Position numbers and translations under genes: made by a program. Under the pieces are notes generated by a model. It saw only the letters and a program-made list of their open reading frames with translations. It had not been told where the DNA came from and ran no database searches. Source: Sinorhizobium americanum (lineage in GTDB: Bacteria > Pseudomonadota > Alphaproteobacteria > Rhizobiales > Rhizobiaceae). Taken from it: a DNA stretch of 64,000 bases. Where the stretch lies: positions 186,001 through 250,000 of the forward strand of contig NZ_LNQC01000044.1 of NCBI RefSeq assembly GCF_001651855.1, given 5' to 3'. Shown one piece after another: positions 20,256-29,900 of the stretch (positions are counted from its first letter, which is position 1; each line of letters opens with the position of its first letter).

Positions 20256-20948
20256 ATGTTGGATGAGAGACCTTGCTTTGCAGACCGGATCGACGCAGGC
20301 CGAAGGCTCGGTGCGGCGATCGCAAGCGAGGGCATTGCCGAGCCATTGGTGATGGCGCTGCCGCGCGGCGGCGTGCCGGTCGCATTCGAGGTGGCGAAGA
20401 TCCTCGGTGCTCCGCTCGAATTGCTGATCGTGAGGAAGATCGGTGCTCCCGGACAGGCCGAGTTCGGCCTCGGCGCGCTCGTCGATGGCGACGAACCGCA
20501 ACTGGTGCTCAACGCCGAGGCGATGCGCCTCGTCAAACCGTCACGGGAATATATCGAGGCTGAGGTAGCGCGTCAGCGCCTCGAACTGGAGCGCCGCCGG
20601 GAACTTTACCTTGGCGACCGGGCGCGCATTTCGCCGGAAAAGCGCAAGGTCGTCCTCGTCGACGACGGGATTGCCACCGGCGGCACGGTGAGGGCCGCGG
20701 TTCAGGCGCTCCGGAAGGCCGGCGCTGCGGTACTTGTCGTGGCCGTCCCGGTGGCTCCGCCGAGTGCGATCGCCGGCCTCCGCCGCCAAGTAGACCGGGT
20801 CGTCTGCCTCGCAACGCCGCATCCCTTTCATGCGGTCAGCATCTATTATGACGATTTCGAGCAAACCACCGACGCCGAGGTGATCGCGCTGATGAGGCGC
20901 GCGAAAGGAGAAAGCGCAGCAAGGGCCCCTTCGGATGAAAATCAGTGA
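20256..20948 (+). CDS. Phosphoribosyltransferase family protein
   Basis: A 230-residue protein with the type I phosphoribosyltransferase PRPP loop VVLVDDGIATGGT and an N-terminal part ALPRGGVPVAFEVAKILGAP, as in stand-alone predicted phosphoribosyltransferases. The substrate base is unknown and the family is poorly studied. ATG 20256 has CCGGAG eight bases upstream. It is not linked to nucleotide salvage genes here. Confidence 0.85.
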   Translation: MLDERPCFADRIDAGRRLGAAIASEGIAEPLVMALPRGGVPVAFEVAKILGAPLELLIVRKIGAPGQAEFGLGALVDGDEPQLVLNAEAMRLVKPSREYIEAEVARQRLELERRRELYLGDRARISPEKRKVVLVDDGIATGGTVRAAVQALRKAGAAVLVVAVPVAPPSAIAGLRRQVDRVVCLATPHPFHAVSIYYDDFEQTTDAEVIALMRRAKGESAARAPSDENQ

Positions 20949-21038
20949 TCAACGGCATGCGGCTGCCAGATAATAGACCTTGCCGAAATCAAAGGTTATG
21001 CTGGCGCCCCCGCAACGGCCTTTCCGGTGGGTTCGACG

Positions 21039-21500
21039 ATGAGTGAAAACCTTTCCATCCGCCCGGTCGTCCGGGGCGACTATGACCAGTGGCTGCTGCT
21101 TTGGGAGGGCTACAACGCCTTTTACGGACGCTCGGGCGAAGCCGCACTCGCTCCCGACATCACCCATATGACCTGGTCGCGCTTCTTCGATGCCTATGAA
21201 CCCATGCATGCCCTGGTTGCCGAGAACAAGGGCCGGCTGGTCGGGCTCACGCACTTCATCTTTCACCGCACCACCACGGCGATCCAACCGAATTGCTATC
21301 TCCAGGACCTCTTCATCAACGAGGCGGCGCGCGGGAAAGGCGTCGGCGAGGCGCTCATCAACGGGGTTTTCGACGCAGCAAGGCGTGCAGGCACCTCGCG
21401 CGTTTACTGGCTGACCCACGAGACGAACGTCAAGTCGATGCGGCTCTACGACAAGGTGGCCGAGAAGTCCGGCTTCGTGATGTACCGGATGGTGATCTGA
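21039..21500 (+). CDS. GNAT family N-acetyltransferase
   Basis: A 153-residue single-domain acetyltransferase. The acetyl-CoA-binding region reads LQDLFINEAARGKGVGEALI (R-x-x-G-x-G/A type), and the C-terminal strand VYWLTHETNVKSMRLYDKVA is typical of the family. The substrate is unknown. ATG 21039 starts MSENLSIRPV, a usual GNAT beginning. It is convergent with the helicase gene, with only ten bases between the stops. Confidence 0.9.
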   Translation: MSENLSIRPVVRGDYDQWLLLWEGYNAFYGRSGEAALAPDITHMTWSRFFDAYEPMHALVAENKGRLVGLTHFIFHRTTTAIQPNCYLQDLFINEAARGKGVGEALINGVFDAARRAGTSRVYWLTHETNVKSMRLYDKVAEKSGFVMYRMVI

Positions 21501-21510
21501 GGGTGCCGCT

Positions 21511-24084
21511 TCACACCCGCTCCACAAACCCATCCAGCACGCGCTTCTGACCGGCGCGGTCGAAATCGATCGTCAGTTTGTTGCCTTCGACCGCGGCGAT
21601 GTTGCCATTGCCGAATTTCATGTGGAAGACCCGGTCGCCGACACTGAAACGCGAGGGTTCGGCGGTCGTCGACTTGGCGACGAGTTCGCCCTCGATGGTG
21701 CGGGTACGGGGACCTGACTCGCCGTAGCCGATGCGTTCGACCGCGTGGCCGGAGCGGCTGCCCCAATTGTCGCGGGTGGCATCCGAGCGGTGTTGCTGGG
21801 CGCGCTTCCAGCCGGGCGTCTGGTAGCTGTTCTCGAACGGGTCGGCCTTGTCGAAACGGGATTGGCCGTAGCCGCCGCGATTGTAGCCGCCATAGGAGAC
21901 GTCCTGCTCGGCGACCTCGACATGGTCGACCGGCAGTTCGTCGAGGAAGCGCGACGGCATTGTCGACTGCCAGAGGCCGTGAATGCGGCGGTTCGAGACG
22001 AACCAGATGTGGCAGCGGCGTTTGGCGCGGGTGATGCCGACATAGGCGAGGCGGCGTTCCTCCTCGAGACCGGCGCGCCCACCTTCGTCGAGTGCGCGCT
22101 GGTGGGGAAAGAGACCTTCTTCCCAGCCCGGCAGGAAGACGGTGTCGAATTCCAGGCCCTTCGCCGAATGCAGCGTCATGATCGACACGGCGTCCATGTC
22201 CTCGTTCTGCTCGGCATCCATGACGAGCGCGACATGCTCCAGGAAGCCGCGCATCGATTCGAAGGCTTCCATCGAGCGGATGAGTTCCTTGAGGTTTTCA
22301 AGCCGTCCCGGGGCTTCGGCCGACTTGTCGGCCTGCCACATCGCCGTATAGCCGCTCTCGTCTAGGATCTGCTCGGCCAGCTCCGTATGCGGCGTCGTTT
22401 CGAGCAGGGTCTGCCAACGGCGGAAATCGGTGACGACGTCGAACAGTGCCTTGCGCGCCTTCGGCTTCAACTCGTCGGTCTCGATGATCTCGGTTGCGGC
22501 GGCGAGCATCGGGATGTCGCGGGCGCGGGCATAGTCGTGCAGGTTGCGGACGGTGGTGTCGCCCAGGCCGCGCTTCGGCGTGTTGACGATGCGCTCGAAG
22601 GCGAGGTCGTCGGCCGGTTGGCAGACGAGGCGGAAATAGGCCATGGCATCGCGGATTTCGAGGCGCTCGTAGAAACGCGGGCCGCCGATGACGCGATAAT
22701 TGAGGCCGAGGGTGACGAAGCGGTCTTCGAACTCGCGCATCTGGAAGGAGGCACGCACCAGGATCGCGATGTCGTTCAGATTGTGCTTCTTGCGCTGGAG
22801 CTGCTCGATCTCCTCGCCGACGGCGCGGGCTTCCTCTTCGGAATCCCAGGCGGCGTGCACATGCACCTTCTCGTCGTCCGGGTGGCTGCGCTCGGTGAAC
22901 AGCGTCTTGCCGAGCCGGCCCTCATTGTGGGCGATCAGATGCGCGGCGGTGCCGAGGATATGCTCGGTCGAGCGATAGTTGCGCTCGAGCTTGATGACCT
23001 TGGCGCCGGGAAAATCCTTCTCGAAGCGGAGGATGTTGTCGACCTCGGCGCCGCGCCAGCCATAGATCGACTGGTCGTCGTCGCCGACGCAGCAAATATT
23101 TATTTGCTGCCGTCTGTTTGCGTTCACGCTGTCGCCGCTTGCGCGGCTGCGCTCCGCGGGGGCGGACGAAACGTCGTCCGGCCAGCCTTGGCTGGCTCGC
23201 GCTTCGCCCGCAGGCGTTTCTCTCACGACGGCCTTGCCGCTCTGCGGCCGCTGCGCCAAGAGCCGCAGCCACATATATTGCGCCGTGTTGGTATCCTGGT
23301 ACTCGTCGACGAGGATATAGCGGAACTTGTCGTGATAATCCTTGAGCACGTCCGGATTGGCGCGGAACATGCGGATCGGATGCAGCAGCAGGTCGCCGAA
23401 GTCGCAGGCGTTCAGCGTCACCAAGCGGTTCTGGTAGGCGGCGTAGAGCTCGCGGCCCTTGCCGTTGGCGAAGGCGCGGGCGTCGCCCTCGGGGATATGC
23501 GCCGGATCGAGGCCCTTGTTCTTCCAGGTGTCGATCATGCCGGCGAATTGCTTGGCCGGCCAGCGCTTGTCGTCCAGCCCTTCGGCCTGGATGAGCTGCT
23601 TGATCAGCCGGACCACGTCGTCGGTGTCGAGAATGGTGAAATCGGATCTCAGCCCCACGAGCTCGGCATGGCGGCGCAAGAGCTTGACGCCGATCGAGTG
23701 GAAGGTGCCGAGCCAGGGCATGCCTTCGACCGCATGGCCGACAAGCACGCCGATACGCTCCTTCATCTCGCGCGCTGCCTTGTTGGTGAAGGTCACGGCG
23801 AGGATCTGCGAGGGATAGGCGCGGCCGGTCGACAGGATATGGGCGATGCGGGTGGTCAGCACGCGCGTCTTGCCGGTGCCGGCACCGGCAAGCACGAGCA
23901 CCGGGCCCTCCAGCGTTTCGACGGCGTCGCGTTGTTCCGGGTTGAGACCGGAGAGATAGTCCGGCCGCTGCGCCTTGTCGCGGGCGGCCATGGCGCGCGC
24001 CGCGATGCCGCCGGCGGCAGGGGCGGGTTTGCGCGGCGCCGGCTCCTCGTCGAAGAAGGGAATGTCGTCGAAACCTTTGCTCAT
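21511..24084 (-). CDS. UvrD/PcrA-type DNA helicase with internal insertion
   Basis: A superfamily 1A 3'-5' helicase of 857 residues for nucleotide excision and mismatch repair and replication restart. Motifs in order: Q-motif LNPEQRDAV, Walker A AGAGTGKT near residue 65, AVTFTNKAA, motif II VDEYQDTN near 261, motif III GDDDQSIYGWRG near 330, IMTLHSAKGLEFD, and YVGITRAK. The C-terminal tail has SVGDRVFHMKFGNGNI, as in PcrA. Between motifs II and III is a 49-residue Arg/Ala/Ser-rich stretch (about residues 278-326) absent from ordinary UvrD proteins and encoded by palindromic DNA. ATG 24084 begins MSKGFDDIPFFD. Confidence 0.93.
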   Translation of the reverse strand: MSKGFDDIPFFDEEPAPRKPAPAAGGIAARAMAARDKAQRPDYLSGLNPEQRDAVETLEGPVLVLAGAGTGKTRVLTTRIAHILSTGRAYPSQILAVTFTNKAAREMKERIGVLVGHAVEGMPWLGTFHSIGVKLLRRHAELVGLRSDFTILDTDDVVRLIKQLIQAEGLDDKRWPAKQFAGMIDTWKNKGLDPAHIPEGDARAFANGKGRELYAAYQNRLVTLNACDFGDLLLHPIRMFRANPDVLKDYHDKFRYILVDEYQDTNTAQYMWLRLLAQRPQSGKAVVRETPAGEARASQGWPDDVSSAPAERSRASGDSVNANRRQQINICCVGDDDQSIYGWRGAEVDNILRFEKDFPGAKVIKLERNYRSTEHILGTAAHLIAHNEGRLGKTLFTERSHPDDEKVHVHAAWDSEEEARAVGEEIEQLQRKKHNLNDIAILVRASFQMREFEDRFVTLGLNYRVIGGPRFYERLEIRDAMAYFRLVCQPADDLAFERIVNTPKRGLGDTTVRNLHDYARARDIPMLAAATEIIETDELKPKARKALFDVVTDFRRWQTLLETTPHTELAEQILDESGYTAMWQADKSAEAPGRLENLKELIRSMEAFESMRGFLEHVALVMDAEQNEDMDAVSIMTLHSAKGLEFDTVFLPGWEEGLFPHQRALDEGGRAGLEEERRLAYVGITRAKRRCHIWFVSNRRIHGLWQSTMPSRFLDELPVDHVEVAEQDVSYGGYNRGGYGQSRFDKADPFENSYQTPGWKRAQQHRSDATRDNWGSRSGHAVERIGYGESGPRTRTIEGELVAKSTTAEPSRFSVGDRVFHMKFGNGNIAAVEGNKLTIDFDRAGQKRVLDGFVERV
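23105..23256. repeat. Palindrome-rich in-frame insertion inside the helicase gene
   Basis: This stretch encodes the extra segment between helicase motifs II and III. It contains GGACGA-aacg-TCGTCC (23164-23179) directly followed by GCCAGCC-tt-GGCTGGC (23181-23196), two perfect palindromes, and is very GC-rich around them. The reading frame stays open. This resembles protein-invading palindromic repeats known from other alphaproteobacteria (for example RPE in Rickettsia), but the sequence identity of the element is not known to me. Confidence 0.6.
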
Positions 24085-24127
24085 GCGGCCCAATGTAGTG
24101 ATTCGGGACCGAAAGGCCAGAAAGGAT

Positions 24128-24142
24128 GTTCCTCTTTTATTC
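24128..24142 (-). promoter_or_regulatory. Possible LexA (SOS) box upstream of the helicase gene
   Basis: GTTC-N7-ATTC lies 44 bases upstream of the helicase start; the alphaproteobacterial LexA site is GTTC-N7-GTTC, so this has one mismatch. uvrD is an SOS gene in several bacteria, which makes it plausible, but one mismatch in an 8-base motif is weak evidence. Confidence 0.3.
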
Positions 24143-24166
24143 CGGAGTCTCGTCGGATTTCGGCAA

Positions 24167-24184
24167 GCCTGTGGAAAGACAGGC
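24167..24184 (-). terminator. Weak hairpin between the AhpD-like gene and the helicase gene
   Basis: GCCTGT / ACAGGC with a 6-base loop lies 28 bases past the AhpD-like stop on the minus strand. There is no good T-run on that strand (the plus strand has GTTTT). Confidence 0.4.
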
Positions 24185-24211
24185 GTTTTCAGCGCTTGGG
24201 TTTCGATGTCG

Positions 24212-24622
24212 CTATCGTTCGGCCGCGGCGTCGAAGGCCGCATCGACCGGAACCTGCAGCGCGGTCGCCAGCTGGTTGGTCTTGGCGGCTAGCGAGATGA
24301 CGCGCAGCAGATCGGCATGCTCGGCTTCGCTCATCCCCTTTGCCTTGGCGGCGGCGGTGTGTGAGTGGATGCAATAGCCGCAGCCATTGCTGACGGAAAC
24401 GGCGATATAGAGCATCTCCTTTACCAGCGGATCGAGCGGCGAGGGCGTCGCCATCACCGCCTTGACCTCCGCCCACGTGCGTTCCAGGAGACCGGGGTCG
24501 AAGGCGAGCCACAGCCACATATTGTTGATGAAGTCAGATTTCCGCGTGGCGCGGATGTCGTCGAAAACCGCCTTGACGCGCGGGTTTGATTCCGGGTCGG
24601 AGGGCGGTGCAACGGTGCTCAT
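24212..24622 (-). CDS. AhpD-like carboxymuconolactone decarboxylase family protein
   Basis: A 136-residue all-helical protein of the CMD/AhpD superfamily. The signature NGCGYCIHSH contains the CxxC pair and nearby His used for peroxide reduction in AhpD. The rest (LVKEMLYIAVSVS before and ADLLRVISLAAKTNQLA after) fits the family. It probably acts as an alkylhydroperoxidase-like redox protein, but many members are uncharacterised. It lies 20 bases after the Tat-exported cyclase on the same strand, so the two likely form an operon. Confidence 0.87.
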   Translation of the reverse strand: MSTVAPPSDPESNPRVKAVFDDIRATRKSDFINNMWLWLAFDPGLLERTWAEVKAVMATPSPLDPLVKEMLYIAVSVSNGCGYCIHSHTAAAKAKGMSEAEHADLLRVISLAAKTNQLATALQVPVDAAFDAAAER

Positions 24623-24642
24623 GATGCTTCCTTCCGATGGTT

Positions 24643-25464
24643 CTAAACGAGGGCGAAGACGCGTGCCGGCCCGCCGGTGCCGCCGCGATGCTTCGGCGCG
24701 CCGAGAACCAGAGTGGCGCCCTTGGCCGGTAGCTTGTCGAGATTGGCGGCGGCCTCCAGTCCCCAGCGGCCCTCCGGCAGCCAGGCGCGGTGGGTGGCAA
24801 AGTCAGGCGATATGCCGTGATCGAGCGAGAGCGTGTCGACGGCAATGCCGGCAGCCTTCGTTTCCTCGAGCAGAAACTTGGCTGCGTCGGGATGGAAGCC
24901 GGGGAAGTGCAGCTTGCCCTCGGCGTCGGCATTGCGGAAGTTGTCCGTGCCGAGATGGGCTCCCCAGCCGGATAGCATGGCGACGCAGGCGTTCTCCGGA
25001 AGGTCGCCATTGGCGGCGATCCATGCCTTGATGTCCTCGGGTGTGACCTGCGCGTCCGGGTCGGCTGCCGCCTTCTCGCGAATGTCGACGATGCAGAGCG
25101 GCACGACGAGTTTCTCGATCGGCAGTTCGGCGACCGAGAGGCCGTCCGCGGAGAAATGCAGCGGCGCATCGACATGGGTGCCGGTATGTTCGTTCACCCG
25201 GAGCTCGAACAGGTTGAAAGTATGTTCGGCAAAGTTGAACTTCTGCTCGCGAAAGAACTGCTGCTGGCCGAAGAAGGTCGGAAACTCCTCGTGGAGTTCA
25301 TGGGTGAGATCGGTGACGCTGGCGTGGCCGGCGGCAAGCGCCGGCGGCGCGATCCCCATGCCGGTGGCCGCGACGCCTGCCGAGGCGACAGCGGCGGCGC
25401 GGAAGAAGCTGCGCCGCGACAACATCTGCTGCTTTACCGATTCGATCACGCATGCATCGCACAT
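24643..25464 (-). CDS. Tat-exported cyclase family protein (kynurenine formamidase-like fold)
   Basis: A 273-residue protein of the cyclase family, metal-dependent hydrolases that include bacterial kynurenine formamidase and isatin hydrolase. The metal-binding motif HTGTHVDAPLHF sits near residues 90-101, and GISPDFATHRAWL follows later. The N-terminus has a twin-arginine signal SRRSFFRAAAVASAG, so the enzyme is exported folded to the periplasm. The substrate is unknown. It is the first gene of a pair with the AhpD-like gene. Confidence 0.85.
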   Translation of the reverse strand: MCDACVIESVKQQMLSRRSFFRAAAVASAGVAATGMGIAPPALAAGHASVTDLTHELHEEFPTFFGQQQFFREQKFNFAEHTFNLFELRVNEHTGTHVDAPLHFSADGLSVAELPIEKLVVPLCIVDIREKAAADPDAQVTPEDIKAWIAANGDLPENACVAMLSGWGAHLGTDNFRNADAEGKLHFPGFHPDAAKFLLEETKAAGIAVDTLSLDHGISPDFATHRAWLPEGRWGLEAAANLDKLPAKGATLVLGAPKHRGGTGGPARVFALV

Positions 25465-25593
25465 GTGCTTTCTCCCCGCTTTTTCAACGTCCGGTTACAT
25501 GAGGCAGAATAGCCGAGCCGCAGCGGCTGTAAACAGCGATCGTTGAGCCCTCGCAGGCGGGGGCGCCATGATGCGGTCAACAAATTCTGCTTT

Positions 25594-25611
25594 CATTACA
25601 AATGCGTAATG
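25594..25611. promoter_or_regulatory. Palindrome upstream of the efflux operon, possible TetR-type operator
   Basis: CATTAC-AAATGC-GTAATG is a perfect 6-bp dyad with a 6-base spacer, centred about 120 bases before the first efflux gene. Dyads of this size are typical of TetR-family operators, which often control RND pumps. No regulator gene is adjacent, so the link is inference. Confidence 0.5.
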
Positions 25612-25721
25612 ATGGCGTTCCGAGATTGCCCGAAGGCGCGCAAATAACGATACTTGCGACAAATCGGGAGGTTCCGCCGGTACGCGCCGCGCTGGAGCGC
25701 GTATCTTATTCGGAGACATGA

Positions 25722-26912
25722 ATGCGCTTTTTGAAGCAACTGGCGGTCAGCCTCGTCGTTCTCGTCGTCGGGGGCGCCGCTTGGGTGCGCTTTGCCCCAG
25801 GAGCGGGTGAAACGCTCGGGGCGATCGGTGTTTCGCATCCGCTGATTGATGCGCTCTCTGGATCTGAGGGCGGCGAGGGCGCCGGCAGGCAGCGCAGCGG
25901 CGGACGCGGAGAAGGTGCGCGCGGCTTCTCCGACGCGGCGCTCGTGGTCGTCAGGCCGGCTGAGAGCGCGATCGTCAACAACAGGCTGAACGCCATCGGC
26001 AATGGCGAGGCGATCCGCTCGGTGACCGTGACGCCCGCTTCCACGGGCAATCTGACGGAAATCCTGGTAAAATCCGGCGACAGGATCGAGGAGGGCCAGG
26101 TGATCGCGCGGCTCGACAGCGACGAGCAGATGATTGCCGCCGAGCAGGCTAGGCTGACGCGCGACAGCGCCTCGGAAAAGGTCGAGCGCTACCGCAATCT
26201 CGGAACGGCCCGCGCGGTTACTGCGGTCGAGATCCGCGACGCCGAGATCGCCATGCAGGCCGCCGAACTGGCGCTGAGGACGGCTGAGCTCGATCTCAAG
26301 CGGCGCGACGTCGTGGCGCCTTCGAAGGGCATCGTCGGCATTATCACCGTCAATGTCGGCGACTACGTCACAACGTCGACGCCGATCGCCGTCGTCGATG
26401 ACCGGTCGCAGATCCTGGTCGATTTCTGGGTGCCGGAACGTTTCGCCAGCAAGATTTCCGTGGGGCAGCCGGTCACCGCGAATGCGGTGGCGCAACCCGG
26501 CCGCCAGCTCACCGGCGCCATTCATGCGATCGACAACCGCCTCGATCAGGCAAGCCGCACGCTCCGGGTGCGGGCGCGGATCGAAAATCCGGACGACATG
26601 CTGCGTGCCGGCATGTCCTTCTCGGTCACGATGGCCTTTGACGGCGATCGCTATCCGACCGTCGACCCGCTGTCTATCCAGTGGAGCTCGGAAGGCTCCT
26701 ATATCTGGCGCGTCAGCGGCGACAAGAGCGAGCGCGTGCCGATCAAGATCATCCAGCGCAATCCCGACAAGGTGCTGGTCGAGGCGCAGATCGCCGAGGG
26801 TGACCGCATCGTCACCGAGGGTGTGCAGCGGCTTCGCGACGGCGGCGCGGTGCGCATAGCCGGAGAGGCAAGCCCCGAACGCGAGCAGAAGGTGGCGGGG
26901 GACGCGCAATGA
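25722..26912 (+). CDS. RND efflux periplasmic adaptor (membrane fusion protein)
   Basis: A 396-residue adaptor that bridges the inner-membrane RND pump and an outer-membrane channel. It begins with a membrane helix (LKQLAVSLVVLVVGGAAWV), then a short Gly/Arg-rich linker, the lipoyl-like half VTPASTGNLTEILVKSGDRIEEGQVIARLDSDE (shown here only to place the domain at about residues 105-135), an alpha-helical hairpin and the beta-barrel domain. CGGAGA precedes ATG 25722. The stop overlaps the start of the pump gene by four bases. No outer-membrane factor gene is present, so the pump probably uses a shared TolC. Confidence 0.93.
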   Translation: MRFLKQLAVSLVVLVVGGAAWVRFAPGAGETLGAIGVSHPLIDALSGSEGGEGAGRQRSGGRGEGARGFSDAALVVVRPAESAIVNNRLNAIGNGEAIRSVTVTPASTGNLTEILVKSGDRIEEGQVIARLDSDEQMIAAEQARLTRDSASEKVERYRNLGTARAVTAVEIRDAEIAMQAAELALRTAELDLKRRDVVAPSKGIVGIITVNVGDYVTTSTPIAVVDDRSQILVDFWVPERFASKISVGQPVTANAVAQPGRQLTGAIHAIDNRLDQASRTLRVRARIENPDDMLRAGMSFSVTMAFDGDRYPTVDPLSIQWSSEGSYIWRVSGDKSERVPIKIIQRNPDKVLVEAQIAEGDRIVTEGVQRLRDGGAVRIAGEASPEREQKVAGDAQ

Positions 26913-29900
26913 ACATCGGCATTGGCGGTCACCCCGGCGGGCAGGGCGGCAAGACCGGCTTTACCGCGCTCTTTATCCGACGGCCGATTTTCGCACTCGT
27001 CGTCAACATGCTGATCGTGGTCGCGGGGCTTGCCGCCTGGAACGGCATCGAGATCCGCGAGCTGCCTCAGGTCGACCAGCCGGTCATATCGGTGACGACG
27101 GAGTTCGAGGGCGCCTCGCCCGAGACCATCGATCGCGAGGTGACCTCGGTAATCGAAGGTGCGGTGTCGCGCGTCCAGGGCATCAAGGGCATTTCCTCGT
27201 CATCGTCCTTCGGCCGCAGCCGCGTCACGCTCGAATTTTCCGACACGACCGACATCGGCCAGGCGGCAAACGACATCCGCGATGCGCTCGGCCGGATCAG
27301 CGGCCAGTTGCCGGACGATGCGGAGGAACCGCGCATCGTCAAGGCCGATTCCGATAGCCAGCCGATCATGCGCCTGGCGCTGACCTCCGACACGATGTCG
27401 ATGGAGGACATGACGCTGCTGGTCGAAAACGAGATCAGTGACCGGCTGGCGGCGGTCGAGGGCGTCGCCGATGTCACCGTCTACGGCGACCAGGAGAAGA
27501 TATTCCGCATCGACCTCAACCAGGCGAAGCTCGCCGGGCGCGGCGTCACCGTCGCCAATCTGCGCGAGGCGCTGGCCAATGCCTCCTACGACGTGCCTGC
27601 GGGGTCGCTCACTAGCGCCAGCCAGGACATCTCGGTCCGTGCGACGGCCGATCTGCAGACGCCCGAGCAGTTCGAGAACCTGATCCTCGGCAGCAATGTC
27701 CGGCTTCGCGACGTGGCGACGGTGACGCTTGGCCCGGATACCGGGAGTTCGGCGCTGCGGTCGAACGGCCGCCAGGGCATCGGCCTCGGCATCATCCGCC
27801 AGGCCCAGTCGAACACCGTCGATATTTCCGAAGGCGTGCGCAAGGTGGTCGATACGATCTCCTCGGACATCCTGCCGCCGGGCACCGAACTCAAGATCAC
27901 CAGCGACGATGCGGTGTTCATCAATGGCGCGATCCATGAGGTGGAGATTGCGCTCGTCGTCGCCGTCTTCATCGTCACCCTCGTCATCTATCTCTTCCTG
28001 CTCGACTGGCGCGCTACGCTGATCCCGACGATCAGCATGCCGATTGCGCTTATCGGAACGGTGGCGGCGATCTATCTCGCCGGTTTCTCGATCAACATCC
28101 TGACGCTGCTTGCGATCGTGCTGGCGACCGGCCTCGTCGTCGACGACGCGATCGTCGTGCTGGAGAATATCGTGCGCCGTCGGGCTGAGGGCTTGGGTCC
28201 GCGTGCCGCTGCCGTGCATGGCACGCTCGAGGTCTTTTTCGCAGTTCTGGCGACCACTGCGACGCTGGCGGCCGTCTTCGTGCCGCTCTCCTTCCTACCC
28301 GGTCAGACAGGCGGGCTCTTCCGCGAGTTCGGCTTCGTGCTTGCCTTCTCGATCCTGCTGTCCTCCTTCGTCTCGCTGACGCTCTGCCCAATGCTTGCCT
28401 CGCGCATGCTGACCAGCGAGGCGCATGCGCATCAGGGCCCGATGGCGCGTTTCGGCCAGCGCGCCGCGGGCTTCTACCGCGTGACGCTCCGGGCCTGCCT
28501 CAATGCACCGCTCGTCATCTTCACGGTCGCCGCCTTCTTCACCGTTGCCGGGGCGGCGGGATTCATGACGCTGAAATCGGAGCTGACGCCGAACGAGGAC
28601 CGGTCGCAGGTGATGCTCCGGATCAACGCGCCGCAAGGCGTCTCGCTCGAATATACGCAGGCACAGATGCGCCGCATCGAGGAGGGCCTGCAGCCGCTCG
28701 TCAAGTCAGGCGAGGTCACCAATGTGTTTTCGATTTCCGGCCAGGGCGGTTCGGCGAATAGCGGCTTCATGGTGCTGACGCTCGCCCCCTGGGAGCAGCG
28801 TGAGCGGACCCAGCAGCAGATCGTCGCCGACATCAACAAGGTGACCGCCAAGGTTCCCTCGGTCCGCGCCTTCGCCATCCAGCCCAACAGCCTCGGCATT
28901 CGCGGCGCAGGCAGCGGCCTGCAAGTTGCCTTGGTCGGCAACGACTATACGAAGCTCGGCGATGCGGCGGCAAAATTGGTGCGGGGCATGGAAGATACCG
29001 GCCGCTTCGAAAACGTGCGGCTGAACTACGAGGCAAACCAGGCGCAATTGTCGGTGACGATCGACCGCGAGCGCGCCTCCGACCTCGGCGTCGACATCAG
29101 CGCCCTTTCCTGGGCGATGCAGGCCATGCTCGACGGCAGCAGCGTCGTCGACATCTTCGTCGAGGGCGAGGCCTATCCGGTCAAGCTGCTCTCCTCCACC
29201 ACGCCGCTCAATGACCCGACCGACCTGCAGAATATCTTCGTCAAGGCCGGCGACGGTCGGATCGTGCCGATGTCGTCGATTGCGACGATCGAGGAGAAGG
29301 CCGTGGCGCCGCAGCTGGCGCGTGAATCGCAGCTCCGCGCCGTCTCGCTGTCGGCCGGCTTGAAATCCGACCTTGCCCTCGGTGAGGCGTTGACGATGGT
29401 CGAAGACATGGCCGAGCCGCTGCTGCCGCCGGGGTCGCGGGTCATGCCGCTCGCGGAAGCCGCGACCCTCGACGAGAACGCCAGCGGCCTTTTCATCACC
29501 TTCGGCTTCGCGATCGTCATCATCTTCCTGGTGTTGGCGGCGCAGTTCGAAAGCTTCGTCAGCGGCATCATCATCATGTCGACGGTGCCGCTCGGCCTCG
29601 CCTGCGCCGTCTTCGCGATGATCATGACCGGCAACACGCTGAACATCTACAGCCAGATCGGGCTGGTGATGCTGGTCGGCATCATGGCGAAGAACGGCAT
29701 CCTGATCGTCGAGTTCGCCAACCAGTTGCGCGACCGCGGTCAGGACGTGCGCAGCGCCATCGAGAACGCCGCCAATATTCGCCTAAGGCCGGTGATGATG
29801 ACGATGATCGCCACGATCGTCGGCGCCGTGCCGCTGGTGCTGGCGAGCGGGGCAGGCGCGGAAGCGCGCATCGCCCTCGGCTGGGTGCTTGTCGGCGGCC

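Noticed and set aside
22387-24300. Plus-strand open frame of 637 codons opposite the helicase
   Set aside because: Shadow frame; the helicase motifs on the other strand are complete.
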